Assembly (NCBI RefSeq): GCF_042649685.1
Contig: NZ_JBHRZT010000073.1
Span: 434,001-498,000 of the forward strand
DNA length: 64,000 nt
From: Bacillus_BA songklensis
GTDB taxonomy: Bacteria; Bacillota; Bacilli; Bacillales; Bacillaceae_H
Direction: 5' to 3'
This document shows, one piece after another, positions 25,570 through 34,293 of the stretch. The notes beneath the pieces are model-generated. The model saw only the letters and a list, made by a program, of their open reading frames with translations. It was not told the origin of the DNA and did no database searches. Position 1 is the first letter of the stretch. Each line of letters begins with the position of its first letter. A program made the translations under genes and the position numbers.

Positions 25570-25606
25570 TTGTCTAGGTGCATGAGCGAGCTTGCTGCAC
25601 TTTTCT
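25570..25606 (-). repeat. Short 3'-end element behind the yumC remnant
   Basis: Reads from the stop as CTAGAAAAGTGCA...TGCACCTAGACA with a GTGCA/TGCAC stem. A shortened member of the family seen behind yutG, yutJ, kapB and the xre gene. Confidence 0.5.
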
Positions 25607-25608
25607 AG

Positions 25609-26040
25609 TTAAAACATAGAAGTACTATGTAAAGGCTGAACTCTTGCTTTTGGATCAATGTAAGTTTTCGCATTGTTAACAGCCGTTGGACCTTCACCGA
25701 AGCCGGCCACAATCAGTTTTACTTTGCCCTCATACGTGCAAATGTCACCTGCTGCATAAATACCAGGGATGTTTGTTTCCTGTTTCGTGTTGACAACAAT
25801 GGCATTCTTCTGGATGTCTAAGCCCCATTCTTTAATAGGCCCTAGCGAAGAAATGAAACCAAAGTTAACGATGACATCATCGACATCAATGACTTCCTTT
25901 GCTTCTCCTTTTGTATCTTCAAGAACTACTTGAGAAATGAACTCGTCACCAATAAATTCAACAGGGACATAAGGTGTTTTTACTTCTACTTTTGAGTTCA
26001 TTAACGTTTCGACGCTATGTTCATGAGCGCGGAATTTGTC
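25609..26040 (-). pseudogene. yumC: 5'-truncated ferredoxin-NADP reductase YumC
   Basis: Only the C-terminal 143 or so residues of a normally ~330-aa FNR2-type reductase remain. Similarity begins at DKFRAHEHSVE, just after where RR of the NADPH domain would be, and runs to the normal end (PKARVQPLHSTS). The conserved AAGDICTYEGKVKLI FAD motif is present, but the N-terminal FAD domain and the NADPH GxGxxA motif are absent. The upstream frame is open to 26097 but unrelated, and the internal ATG at 26001 has no ribosome site. In B. subtilis yumC is regarded as essential, so an intact copy should exist elsewhere. Confidence 0.85.
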
Positions 26041-26442
26041 ACTAGGTAGAATTATCAGTTGGAAATTTTTATTGGTACCAATAATACAAACGAATCATTC
26101 TGTTTTCAAGTGAATGAATATTCGTTTTTTAATATCGGTGAAGAAAGCAATTTCTGTATCGGAAAGAACGAGAAATAAATGAATTTTGTCTTGAAAAAGT
26201 TCGTGAAAAGGAATATCATGTTTGATAGGCATATTGTTAAGAATTTGTGACAATTATATAACAATTTTATGTACTTCTTTGTTTATTTACGTGAAGTAAT
26301 TCACAAAGTTTGTCGTGTTACATTAGATGAGGCGATGGATAAGAACAAAGTGAGATGCTCACAATAAGGGAAAAACAACATTTCTTTCGTCAAGCTAAAG
26401 CTGATTATAAAATATTCAATAGAAAAGGTGGATGACATCGCA
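26041..26442. other. 402-nt region between yumC remnant and yumB
   Basis: Should have held the 5' half of yumC and a divergent promoter. It contains a perfect 16-bp palindrome, TTATTGGTACCAATAA, at 26069-26084 near the deletion end, and a Rex-like operator at 26289-26306. No coding remnant of the missing yumC part was recognised. Confidence 0.5.
26289..26306 (+). promoter_or_regulatory. Putative Rex operator upstream of yumB
   Basis: ACGTGAA-GTAA-TTCACAA matches the Rex consensus TTGTGAA-N4-TTCACAA at 12 of 14 half-site positions. Rex is the NADH-sensing repressor that controls NADH dehydrogenase genes in Bacillus. It is 137 nt before the yumB start. A possible -10 (TTAGAT) is at 26323. Confidence 0.55.
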
Positions 26443-27657
26443 ATGAGAAAGCCTAAAATTGTAATTCTTGGTGCCGGTTATGGTGGTCTTATGACAACTG
26501 TCAACCTTCAAAAGAAGTTGGGGGTTAGTGAAGCGGAAATCGTGCTTGTAAACAAAAACGATTATCACTATGAGACAACTTGGTTACATGAAGTATCTGC
26601 CGGTACTTTACACCACGATCGTTCTCGTTTTAAAGTTGCTGACGTTATTGATAAAAGCAAAGTGAAATTCGTTCAAGACACAGTAGTAGATATTAAAACA
26701 GCTGAAAAACGTGTTATTCTAGAGAACGGCGAATTGGAATACGATTATTTGGTTGTTGCCCTTGGTTATGAATCTGAAACATTCGGTATCAAAGGCTTAA
26801 AAGAGTATGCATTCTCAATTGCCAACATTAACTCTGCTCGCCAAATTCGTGAGCATATGGACTATATTTTTGCTACTTACAACAACGAGCCGGTTAAACG
26901 CGATGAATTGTTAACAATTGTTGTTGGGGGCGCAGGTTTCACAGGTATCGAATTAGTGGGAGAACTTGCAAACCGTGTTCCGCAATTATGTAAAGAATTT
27001 GATATTCCTCGTGAAAAAGTACGCATTATCTGTGTTGAAGCGGCTCCAATGGCTTTACCTGGTTTTGATCCAGAGCTAGTAGAATATGCTGTAACACAAT
27101 TGGAGCGTAAAGGTGTAGAGTTCAAAATCGGCACAGCAATCAAAGAATGTACAGAAGACGGCATTATTGTTGCAAAAGATGATCAAGTAGAAGAAATCAA
27201 AGCCGGTACGGTTATCTGGGCTGCCGGTGTGCGCGGAAGCCACCTTATCGAAAAAGCCGGTTTTGAAAATATGCGCGGACGTGTAAAAGTAGATCCTTAT
27301 TTACGTGCTCCAGGCCATGATGATGTATTCATCGTCGGTGACTGTTCATTAGTCATTAACGAAGAAATCAATCGTCCATACCCGCCAACTGCGCAAGTTG
27401 CTATGCAAGAAGGCGTTACATGTGCGAAAAACTTGGCTGTGTTAGTGCGTGGACAAGGTGAAATGGAAGTATTCAAACCCGATTTAAAAGGTACGGTATG
27501 TTCATTAGGCCATGATGATGCGATTGGTATCGTATTCGGCCGAAAATTATTTGGTTCAAGTGCATCATTCATGAAAAAAGTAGTAGATAACCGTGCATTA
27601 TTCTTACAAGGCGGAGCGGGTCTTGTAATGAAAAAAGGTAAATTTAACTTCTTTTAA
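26443..27657 (+). CDS. yumB: Type-II NADH dehydrogenase-like protein YumB
   Basis: 404-aa NDH-2 family flavoprotein that should pass electrons from NADH to menaquinone at the membrane surface. FAD motif IVILGAGYGGLMTT at the N terminus, NADH motif TIVVGGAGFTGIELVGEL in the middle, and VFIVGDCSLV plus PPTAQVAMQEG towards the C terminus. Start at ATG 26443; AAAGGTGG precedes it by 11 nt, and a GTG at 26428 is an alternative. Normally adjacent to yumC, as here. Confidence 0.88.
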   Translation: MRKPKIVILGAGYGGLMTTVNLQKKLGVSEAEIVLVNKNDYHYETTWLHEVSAGTLHHDRSRFKVADVIDKSKVKFVQDTVVDIKTAEKRVILENGELEYDYLVVALGYESETFGIKGLKEYAFSIANINSARQIREHMDYIFATYNNEPVKRDELLTIVVGGAGFTGIELVGELANRVPQLCKEFDIPREKVRIICVEAAPMALPGFDPELVEYAVTQLERKGVEFKIGTAIKECTEDGIIVAKDDQVEEIKAGTVIWAAGVRGSHLIEKAGFENMRGRVKVDPYLRAPGHDDVFIVGDCSLVINEEINRPYPPTAQVAMQEGVTCAKNLAVLVRGQGEMEVFKPDLKGTVCSLGHDDAIGIVFGRKLFGSSASFMKKVVDNRALFLQGGAGLVMKKGKFNFF

Positions 27658-27659
27658 AT

Positions 27660-27704
27660 AAAATGAAGGGAGACAGGCTTTTTAGCCTGTCTCCCTTCAT
27701 TTTA
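27660..27704 (+). terminator. yumB terminator
   Basis: AAATGAAGGGAGACAGGCT pairs with AGCCTGTCTCCCTTCATTT, a perfect long stem with a TTTT loop. Confidence 0.9.
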
Positions 27705-27794
27705 TGAAACGGTATAAGATTTTTGCACGGATGTCTTTTTTTATAAACAAAAAGAGGTGTATAGTAAAGGTAATAAAAACATGGGGGAATGGTG

Positions 27795-28274
27795 ATGAAA
27801 GAGAAAAGAGGAAAAGTATGGCTCGCTGTTAGTGGCGTGGTACTGGCAGAAGACGGCCGGTACCTTGTAGTGAAGAAACATTATGGCGGTTTAAAAGGAA
27901 AATGATCGTTTCCGGCTGGATTTGTTGAACAAGGGGAAACCATCGATGAAGCTGTTATTCGTGAAGTATGGGAGGAGACGGGAATCTCCGCACAATTAAT
28001 AGGAATGATCGGAATGCGATTAGGTGTTATACGGCATGATATTAGCGATAACATGATTATTTTTTTATTGAAAGCATATAATACAACCATTACGTTACAG
28101 CAAAAAGAATTGTCGGAAGCAAAGTTTTTAACAAAAGAACAATTGCAACAAGATCATGATGCGTCCCTGCTGGTGAAATATTTTATTGAACAGCGGCATC
28201 AATTGATGAAGATGTACCATAATTTTAATCCCGGTGAGCAGTTTGGGTATACCTCTTATAAAATCTTTGTGTAG
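27795..28274 (+). pseudogene. Nudix hydrolase gene with one in-frame TGA
   Basis: A Nudix hydrolase frame of 160 codons interrupted at codon 37 (27903-27905) by TGA. The context GLKGK-TGA-SFPAGFVE strongly suggests that TGG (Trp) was lost by a single base change. The rest is in one frame with a perfect Nudix box (GFVEQGETIDEAVIREVWEETGI split over GX5EX7REVXEEXGI) and a normal length. ATG follows GGGGGAATGGTG. Either a fresh pseudogene, a read-through case, or a sequencing error. Confidence 0.85.
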
Positions 28275-28339
28275 AAAAGATTCTAAATAGTTGAGAAAAA
28301 AAGAGAAAAACATCATTGTATGCGTTTACATAACAAGAG

Positions 28340-28360
28340 AGGAGCCAGTTAGCTCCTTTT
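28340..28360 (+). terminator. Small hairpin after the Nudix gene
   Basis: GGAGC pairs with GCTCC around CAGTTA, followed by TTTTC. Short but terminator-like. Confidence 0.5.
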
Positions 28361-28418
28361 CAACAAAACAATTATTTGTTATATTATCAGAAAATTCAGT
28401 TAAAAAGGAGGGAGAAAG

Positions 28419-28559
28419 ATGCAAAATGCGAATAGCTGCTTTTTATGTGATGGAAATGGTTACGTGTATGTATTAATGGGAGGTACAGAAACATGTCTTC
28501 ACTGCGATGGAAAAGGAACGACGGAAGAGGCTGAACCGGAAGCCTCCAATCTATATTGA
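28419..28559 (+). CDS. yuiA: YuiA-like small zinc-finger protein
   Basis: 46-aa protein with two CxxCxGxG repeats (CFLCDGNG and CLHCDGKG), the DnaJ-type zinc-binding pattern typical of Bacillus YuiA. ATG follows AAGGAGGGAG. Position between yumB and yuiB matches B. subtilis. Role unknown. It falls below normal length cut-offs. Confidence 0.85.
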   Translation: MQNANSCFLCDGNGYVYVLMGGTETCLHCDGKGTTEEAEPEASNLY

Positions 28560-28571
28560 AGAATAAATTTT

Positions 28572-28622
28572 AGGGGAGGTTCAACCATCACGTATTTTTC
28601 CGTGAGGGTCGAACCTCCCCTT
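28572..28622 (+). terminator. yuiA terminator
   Basis: AGGGGAGGTTC..ACC and TCACG pair with CGTGA and GGT..GAACCTCCCCT, a long stem. Confidence 0.8.
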
Positions 28623-28696
28623 CTTATTTCTTTTATTGACGCAATTTTCGCCTTTTTAGTACACTAAAAAGGACGTGTACGGGAGGTGAAAATACC

Positions 28697-29020
28697 ATGG
28701 AAATGAGTATTCCTATTTTATTAATATCTATTTTATTGTTTTTTGTTTTGTTTTTTGGAATCGGTTTCTTATTAAATATGTTATTAAGAATGTCATGGAT
28801 CATGGCGGTCTTATATCCTATTGTCTTTATTTTAATTGTTGATGATATAAAATTCGTTGAATACTTTCAGAATCCAGCGGCGTCTTTTGCCCGTTTAGGT
28901 AACAAAATTTCTTCACTTGCAGCCGCTGATATTGCCATTTTAACAGCCGGATTTGTTGGTGCCATTGTCTCTGGCATCGTTATACGCTTGCTCCGTGCAA
29001 AAGGATACAGGATGTTCTAA
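28697..29020 (+). CDS. yuiB: Membrane protein YuiB
   Basis: 107-aa YuiB with three hydrophobic segments (about residues 5-27, 32-50 and 78-97). No enzymatic motifs. ATG follows GGGAGGTG. Identified by size, composition and place between yuiA and yuiC. Function unknown. Confidence 0.8.
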   Translation: MEMSIPILLISILLFFVLFFGIGFLLNMLLRMSWIMAVLYPIVFILIVDDIKFVEYFQNPAASFARLGNKISSLAAADIAILTAGFVGAIVSGIVIRLLRAKGYRMF

Positions 29021-29227
29021 CAAGCACATAATGTTGTTTTATGTATGTCATGGACCGTTACAGAAAACACCATTGATTTATTATAAAAAAAACCATTTGT
29101 AAACCAATTGATAACTTGGAAACATATATATATCTTATTTGTTAAAATATGACAACAACTCGATTGCGAATAATTTCTCTTCCGTTTGGAAAGGAATAGA
29201 ATCGTGAGAGGAGTTGTCATATTCGTA

Positions 29228-29950
29228 ATGATGAAGAAAATAACAAGGCGTTTAAGTATGACATTATTGCTTATAGGAGCTTTCATTACAACAAGTGAAA
29301 CAATCTCCGGTGTAGAAGCAAAAACGATTGCAGATTGGATTTATGACAAAACATCCATGGTCGGCTCTTACGAAAAACAGTCTGCTTACACATATGAAGA
29401 AAATAAATATAAAGCAAATGCCTTGTTTTATAAAACGTTATCCCGTCAAACTCAAGCACTCACCCAAATCTCCAGCCAAGAGACAGTGGTAAACGGGAAT
29501 GCTCAAACATTGGAAACAGCTTTTGACTGGTCAAAGTATCCATCGCATACCGTTTTGGCCACCGGCTATACGGCAGGATATGAATCGACTGGAAAAAAGC
29601 CCGGCCATCCTTCTTACGGAATTACATACTCTGGGGTAAAAGTGAAACGTGATTTGTATTCAACAATTGCCGCTGATTTGAATGTATTCCCGATTGGAAC
29701 GATTCTCTTTATTCCTGGTTATGGGTACGGAGTGGTCGCCGATAAAGGCGGGGCCATTAGAGGAAATCGTTTAGATTTGTACTATAAGACGGTTGAAGAT
29801 GTATATCATTCGTGGGGCAAAAAAACATTGAGTGTTTATGTAATCAAGCGCGGGAACGGAAAGCTAACAGAAGAAGAATTGACTTTATTAAACGAGAACA
29901 AAGCCATGCAGGTGTTTCGGCAACAATATATAGGGCTAAAGTCTTCATAA
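29228..29950 (+). CDS. yuiC: 3D-domain muralytic protein YuiC
   Basis: 240-aa exported protein with a C-terminal 3D domain, the fold of stationary-phase Sps lytic transglycosylases; B. subtilis YuiC is such an enzyme. Three conserved Asp residues give the name and two are visible in VVADKGGAIRGNRLDLYY. VLATGYTAG and DLNVFPIGTILFIPGYG are also typical. The signal sequence is near residues 5-25. Start chosen at the ATG at 29228; the GAGAGGAG site is 14 nt upstream, further than normal, so the start is uncertain by a few codons. Confidence 0.82.
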   Translation: MMKKITRRLSMTLLLIGAFITTSETISGVEAKTIADWIYDKTSMVGSYEKQSAYTYEENKYKANALFYKTLSRQTQALTQISSQETVVNGNAQTLETAFDWSKYPSHTVLATGYTAGYESTGKKPGHPSYGITYSGVKVKRDLYSTIAADLNVFPIGTILFIPGYGYGVVADKGGAIRGNRLDLYYKTVEDVYHSWGKKTLSVYVIKRGNGKLTEEELTLLNENKAMQVFRQQYIGLKSS

Positions 29951-29981
29951 AAAGCTTAGGCGGCAGAACCTAAGCTTTTTT
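29949..29981 (+). terminator. Bidirectional terminator yuiC / yuiD
   Basis: AAAAAGCTTAGG pairs with CCTAAGCTTTTT between convergent genes. Confidence 0.85.
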
Positions 29982-29994
29982 CATTGAAGAATCC

Positions 29995-30471
29995 CTATAG
30001 AATAAAAAAGTAAATCAAACATGAAATGGCGATTCCTGTAAGACCTCCAAAAAACACTTCAATCGGTTGATGGCCAAGCAATTCTTTTAATTTTTTCTCT
30101 TTTTCTTTTGGTTCTTGTTCGGGCCACATTTTCGCTTCCGTTACAAAGCGGTTAAAGTCTGCCACTAGTCTATTTAACACGATCGCTTGTTCACCGGCAT
30201 GGCGTCGTACACCAGTGGCATCAAACATGACAATAACGGCAAAGATGGTGGAGATAGCAAAGTAAGGGGAGCCGACCCCTTCTGATAAGCCGATAGCCGT
30301 CGTCAAGGCTGCCACGGCTGCTGAGTGGGAACTGGGCATTCCGCCTGTACTGAATACAAGCCCCCATTTAAGCTTTCTTGTAGCAATGAATTCAATGGGG
30401 ACTTTAACAACTTGCGCAAAAATAATGGCCGCAAATGCGCTCCAAAGCGGAAAGTTTGTGAACAAATCCAT
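29995..30471 (-). CDS. yuiD: Divergent PAP2-family membrane protein YuiD
   Basis: 158-aa DUF212 (divergent PAP2) protein with a phosphatase-like core: KVPIEF, GGMPSSHSAAVAAL and RRHAGEQA. Several membrane spans. Substrate unknown, possibly a lipid phosphate. ATG follows GGAGCG. Strong match in length and order with B. subtilis YuiD. Confidence 0.85.
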   Translation of the reverse strand: MDLFTNFPLWSAFAAIIFAQVVKVPIEFIATRKLKWGLVFSTGGMPSSHSAAVAALTTAIGLSEGVGSPYFAISTIFAVIVMFDATGVRRHAGEQAIVLNRLVADFNRFVTEAKMWPEQEPKEKEKKLKELLGHQPIEVFFGGLTGIAISCLIYFFIL

Positions 30472-30589
30472 AGATAACGCTCCTTTAACATGAATGACTA
30501 ACAGATTATTTCCAATTTTGATATGATATATTATATAACCTTTCCCTAAAAGAAAGGGAGATAATCTCTAAAGAGGGAGGAGGATATGG

Positions 30590-30967
30590 GTGTCTTTCTA
30601 TCCTCTAGAGTACTATGAATTTTTTATAAAATTCAATGAAGGAGATTATTATACGTGCCACGATTTGTTAGAAGAAATATGGATGACAGAAAAAGATAAT
30701 TTGTTTTTAAAAGGGTTACTGCAGATGACAGTTGCATTGTATCATTATGGATATGGAAATGTAAAAGGCGCGAGAACCATGATGCAAACAGCGTGTCATT
30801 ACTTGCAAAGCTATCGTCCTTTTCACTGGGGGCTTGATCTTGAGCATGTTTTTGTATTTATGGAGGAATGTTTGAGCCTCATTCCTAAACAAATAGATTT
30901 CGTGCCGTTTGAACTCGTTCACACGTTGCCTGAATTGCCTGATTTTGTTTTATATTTGGAAGAGTAA
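30590..30967 (+). CDS. DUF309 family protein
   Basis: 125-aa helical DUF309 protein. The family signature is seen at FNEGDYYTCHDLLEEIWM and KGLLQMTVALYHYGYGN. The conserved His and Glu may bind metal, but no activity is known. The start is a GTG 6 nt after GGGAGGAGG. It lies 17 nt upstream of pepA and is probably cotranscribed with it. Confidence 0.8.
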   Translation: MSFYPLEYYEFFIKFNEGDYYTCHDLLEEIWMTEKDNLFLKGLLQMTVALYHYGYGNVKGARTMMQTACHYLQSYRPFHWGLDLEHVFVFMEECLSLIPKQIDFVPFELVHTLPELPDFVLYLEE

Positions 30968-30984
30968 CAGAAAGGGGTTTTTAC

Positions 30985-32484
30985 ATGTTTACTATAAAGA
31001 ATGAAGTCAATTTACATAATGAAACTGAAGCTTTAGTTATCGGGATTTTTAATCAAAACCAGCGGCCCCAAGGATTACTGGCTGAAATTGATGAAGCGTT
31101 GAATCACGAACTGCTCACCTTGATCAAAGAAGGGGACATTGGTGTTAAAGCAAAACAAATTTCAAAAATTCATACGCTTGGCAAGCTGGGAGCAAAACGG
31201 TTATTTTTTGTCGGTCTCGGCAAAAAAAAGAAACTGACAGAACAAGACTTAAAAGAAGCGTTTGGTTCTTTATTTAAAGAAATACAAAAGTCTAAGCTGA
31301 CAGAAGTTTCGGTTGCTATCGATACATTTTTGACAGATAACCTCGATACATATGATGCAGCCTATGCATTAAGCGAAGCATGGCCTCTCGCAACCTATCG
31401 ATTTGAAGGCTATAAGAAAAAATCAAACGAACCAGAAAAATCGCTGGAACATGTGACGGTGTATGCGGACGGCGACGAACAAGAAATCAGTGCAGCGTTA
31501 ACTGTAGGATTTGTGTACGGAAAAGCGACAAATTCGGCTCGTACGCTTGTTAATCTTCCTGGGAACATGCTGACCGCAACAGACTTAGCCAATTACGCGG
31601 CAGATTTAGCGAAAAAGTATGATTTTGAGTTAGAAATACTCGAAAAAGAAGACATGGAAAAGCTCGGAATGGGTGCGTTTCTTGCTGTTAATAAAGGGTC
31701 TGTAGAGCCTCCAAAGATGATTGTCTTGAAATATCAAGGGAAAGAAACATGGAGCGACGTGATTGGCCTTGTCGGAAAAGGGATTACATTTGATACAGGC
31801 GGTTATTCACTCAAACCAAAGGATGGAATTGTCGGTATGAAAACTGATATGGCTGGAGCGGCTTCTGTATTGGGAGCAATGGAAATTATCGGCGAACTGA
31901 AGCCGGAGCAAAATGTTGTTGCAGTGATTCCTTCAACAGATAATATGATTAGCGGCGAAGCATTAAAACCGGACGATGTCATTACATCTATGAGCGGCAA
32001 AACAATCGAGGTGTTGAATACAGATGCCGAAGGAAGATTGGCATTGGCCGATGCTGTGACGTACGCCAAACACCACGGCGCGAACTATTTAGTGGATGTA
32101 GCTACGTTAACAGGCGGTGTCATCGTGGCGCTGGGTATGCATACAACAGGTGCGATGGCAAATAATGAGGAATGGTTTGAACAAGTGTTGGAAGCAAGTA
32201 TGGAAGCAGGTGAGCCAATCTGGCGCTTGCCGATTTTTGAACGGGATAAAGAACGTGTTAGAAGCAGTAAGATTGCTGATCTGAACAATTCTCCAGGTCG
32301 TGAAGGCCATGCCATTATGGGCGGTGCTTTTATCGGAGAGTTTGCAGAAGACACTCCATGGGTTCATTTGGATATTGCCGGAACATCTGACACGAAATCA
32401 AGCCATTCCTTAGGGCCAGCGGGTGCAACAGGCGTGATGGTCCGAACGTTAGCGATACTTGTGGAACGGTTTGAAGCGGAATGA
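30985..32484 (+). CDS. pepA: Leucyl aminopeptidase (M17)
   Basis: 499-aa cytosolic M17 aminopeptidase (YuiE in B. subtilis), a metal-dependent hexamer that removes N-terminal residues. C-terminal catalytic domain: KGITFDTGGYSLKP (metal ligands Lys and Asp), KTDMAGAA, and the signature NTDAEGRLALADA. ATG follows AAAGGGG. Confidence 0.93.
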   Translation: MFTIKNEVNLHNETEALVIGIFNQNQRPQGLLAEIDEALNHELLTLIKEGDIGVKAKQISKIHTLGKLGAKRLFFVGLGKKKKLTEQDLKEAFGSLFKEIQKSKLTEVSVAIDTFLTDNLDTYDAAYALSEAWPLATYRFEGYKKKSNEPEKSLEHVTVYADGDEQEISAALTVGFVYGKATNSARTLVNLPGNMLTATDLANYAADLAKKYDFELEILEKEDMEKLGMGAFLAVNKGSVEPPKMIVLKYQGKETWSDVIGLVGKGITFDTGGYSLKPKDGIVGMKTDMAGAASVLGAMEIIGELKPEQNVVAVIPSTDNMISGEALKPDDVITSMSGKTIEVLNTDAEGRLALADAVTYAKHHGANYLVDVATLTGGVIVALGMHTTGAMANNEEWFEQVLEASMEAGEPIWRLPIFERDKERVRSSKIADLNNSPGREGHAIMGGAFIGEFAEDTPWVHLDIAGTSDTKSSHSLGPAGATGVMVRTLAILVERFEAE

Positions 32485-32493
32485 GGGAAGAAT

Positions 32494-32532
32494 GAAATGC
32501 TTGTTCTGTCCGCTTACAGGGCAGGCATTTTT
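32494..32532 (+). terminator. pepA terminator
   Basis: AAATGC, TG and CTGT arms pair with ACAG, CA and GCATTT, followed by TT runs. Imperfect stem. Confidence 0.65.
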
Positions 32533-32628
32533 ATTTGTATAGGTACAAGAAAGCATAGATCGCTCGTTTCACGCCTGCCCGTGAAACCAAAGAGCGGTTC
32601 CGCCATTATTGAAGATATTTGAAGAGAG

Positions 32629-32670
32629 AAATCTCGAAAAGCTATTTTTGAAGCTTTTCGGGATTTTTTT
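32629..32670 (+). terminator. Terminator-like hairpin upstream of yuiH
   Basis: AATCTCGAAAAGC pairs with GCTTTTCGGGATT around a 10-nt loop and is followed by T7. It ends any transcript from the pepA side, or attenuates yuiH, which starts 62 nt later. Confidence 0.8.
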
Positions 32671-32732
32671 ATAGGACAACCTATGTGATTCTGGATACAA
32701 TAATAAAAAGTCATTTACAAGGAAGTGAAGCT

Positions 32733-33332
32733 ATGTTTTTTGGAAGGGTGAAAATGACATCTTCTAAAGATAGCCGGATTCCTCCTAATCAGCATGTCAC
32801 CACTAAATTTCCTATACTACATCATGGTAATGTTCCTTACTACGCTGACTTAGCTGAATGGGACTTAACGGTTTTTGGCCTGGTGGACAATCCACAAGTA
32901 TTTACATATGAACAGTTAATGAAGCTCCCGCAAACAAAGATTACCACTGATATCCATTGTGTAACAGGCTGGTCGAGATTGGATAATATGTGGACAGGAA
33001 TATCTTCGTTAGAGCTTTTAAAGCGTGTCAAAATAAAGCAAGATGCCCGTTATGTTATTTTTCACGCAGAAGAAGGCTGGACAGCCAATTTGCCGCTCGA
33101 AGATTTTTTAAAAGAGACCACCTTGCTGGCTCATTCGCATAACGGGGAGCCGTTGACTCCTAAACATGGTTTTCCAATCCGAGCAGTGGTCGCTCATTTA
33201 TACTTTTGGAAAAGCGCCAAATGGCTTCGCAAGATTGAGTTTACAGCCAAAGATCAACCTGGCTTTTGGGAACGAAATGGTTATCATAATTACGGAGATC
33301 CATGGAAGGAACAACGCCTTTCGTGGGATTAA
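32733..33332 (+). CDS. yuiH: Molybdopterin-dependent oxidoreductase YuiH
   Basis: 199-aa protein of the sulfite oxidase-type molybdopterin domain family. The molybdenum-coordinating cysteine is in DIHCVTGWSRLDNMWTG. The LTPKHGFPIRAVVAH loop and WERNGYHNYGDPW C terminus are typical of the YuiH/YedY-like soluble group. Start at the ATG after AAGGAAGTGA; the longer frame from 32685 is unsupported. No haem or dimerisation domain and no Tat signal, so it is cytoplasmic. Substrate unknown. Confidence 0.85.
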   Translation: MFFGRVKMTSSKDSRIPPNQHVTTKFPILHHGNVPYYADLAEWDLTVFGLVDNPQVFTYEQLMKLPQTKITTDIHCVTGWSRLDNMWTGISSLELLKRVKIKQDARYVIFHAEEGWTANLPLEDFLKETTLLAHSHNGEPLTPKHGFPIRAVVAHLYFWKSAKWLRKIEFTAKDQPGFWERNGYHNYGDPWKEQRLSWD

Positions 33333-33490
33333 TGGTCCATAACAGAAGGTAAGGATTTTGTCCACACGGCTTTTGTTTAAGAAGCATATAATAATCGAAC
33401 AATTGACGGTAGGAAGTCTAACAATTTGATTGCTCTTTTTTATTAAGTATGATATTGTTTACGGAAATACCTAAAAAGAGGTGACTGGAA

Positions 33491-34030
33491 ATGAGAAACG
33501 TAACTCTTACAGATATTTTTACTCATCCGATTGCCCAAAAATATTTGAAACGATCTGGCGTTGCTCATGCCGTTGCCGTCGCTTATCATGCTTATCGTTT
33601 TGCTGTACAATATAATGTCAGCCCCGACTTAGCGGCAAAGGCCGCCTTGCTGCATGATATTGGGCATTATGAATGGTATACGGATGGTAAATGGGATTAC
33701 AGAAAGTATAAGGAAAATGATATCCATGCTATTAAAGGGGCAGAAAGAGCTCATAAGCTGCTCATTCGCCTGGGAGAAAACCCTCAACATGCAAAAGAAA
33801 TTGCACTAGCCATTTTATTGCATACCGATTCTTATTTGCCGGAGGGGACATTGCATCAACGGCCTCTTCAAAAGGTGGTACGCCTTGCCGATGAAGCCGA
33901 TGAGGAACCGGGAGGAAAACATCATTACCGTCAAATAGATGACTCACTGGCTCTCAAGAAGATTAGAGAGTTAGATCAAAAAATAGAGCAGTGGCTTAAA
34001 TATAAACCGTATGAACAGTTAGGATCATAA
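33491..34030 (+). CDS. HD-domain phosphohydrolase
   Basis: 179-aa HD domain protein. Metal ligands are seen as HAVAVAYHAY (first His), AALLHDIGH (HD pair), an internal LLHTDSY and VRLADEADE (final Asp). Such proteins hydrolyse nucleotides or phosphate esters; the substrate cannot be told. ATG follows AGAGGTGA. Terminator directly downstream. Confidence 0.8.
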   Translation: MRNVTLTDIFTHPIAQKYLKRSGVAHAVAVAYHAYRFAVQYNVSPDLAAKAALLHDIGHYEWYTDGKWDYRKYKENDIHAIKGAERAHKLLIRLGENPQHAKEIALAILLHTDSYLPEGTLHQRPLQKVVRLADEADEEPGGKHHYRQIDDSLALKKIRELDQKIEQWLKYKPYEQLGS

Positions 34031-34062
34031 ACAGCAGTGATAATATAATCATTGCTGTTTTT
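34029..34062 (+). terminator. Terminator of the HD gene
   Basis: AAACAGCAGTGAT pairs with ATCATTGCTGTTT and a T run, overlapping the stop codon. Confidence 0.85.
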
Positions 34063-34119
34063 ATTTGTGTACCGAAAAGTCTTGCCAACATAAAGAGATG
34101 GTAAGACGATAGCAATTGG

Positions 34120-34293
34120 ATGATGTTTGGAACTTGCCCATATCTACAGGAGGAAATTAAGGAAGCCGATGTTGCAGGATATACGGAGAGTCATGTAGAA
34201 CATAAGGAAAAGGGTAGAAAGTATATCCAGGCGCGGGGGGAATTGAACTATAAACTCTTTCTTGGTTTGTTTGAAAAAGGAGTGGATCGATGA
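34120..34293 (+). CDS. Possible small protein coupled to menI
   Basis: 57-aa ORF (MMFGTCPYLQEEIKEADVAG...) with Bacillus-like codon use, rich in charged residues. Its TGA at 34291-34293 directly abuts the menI ATG, so if translated it would be coupled. No clear ribosome site precedes its two candidate ATGs, which lowers confidence. No family recognised; it could be the 3' remnant of a larger gene. Confidence 0.4.
   Translation: MMFGTCPYLQEEIKEADVAGYTESHVEHKEKGRKYIQARGELNYKLFLGLFEKGVDR

Noticed and set aside
28005..28274. Separate 89-aa gene
   Set aside because: It is the C-terminal half of the Nudix frame after the TGA, with no start site of its own.
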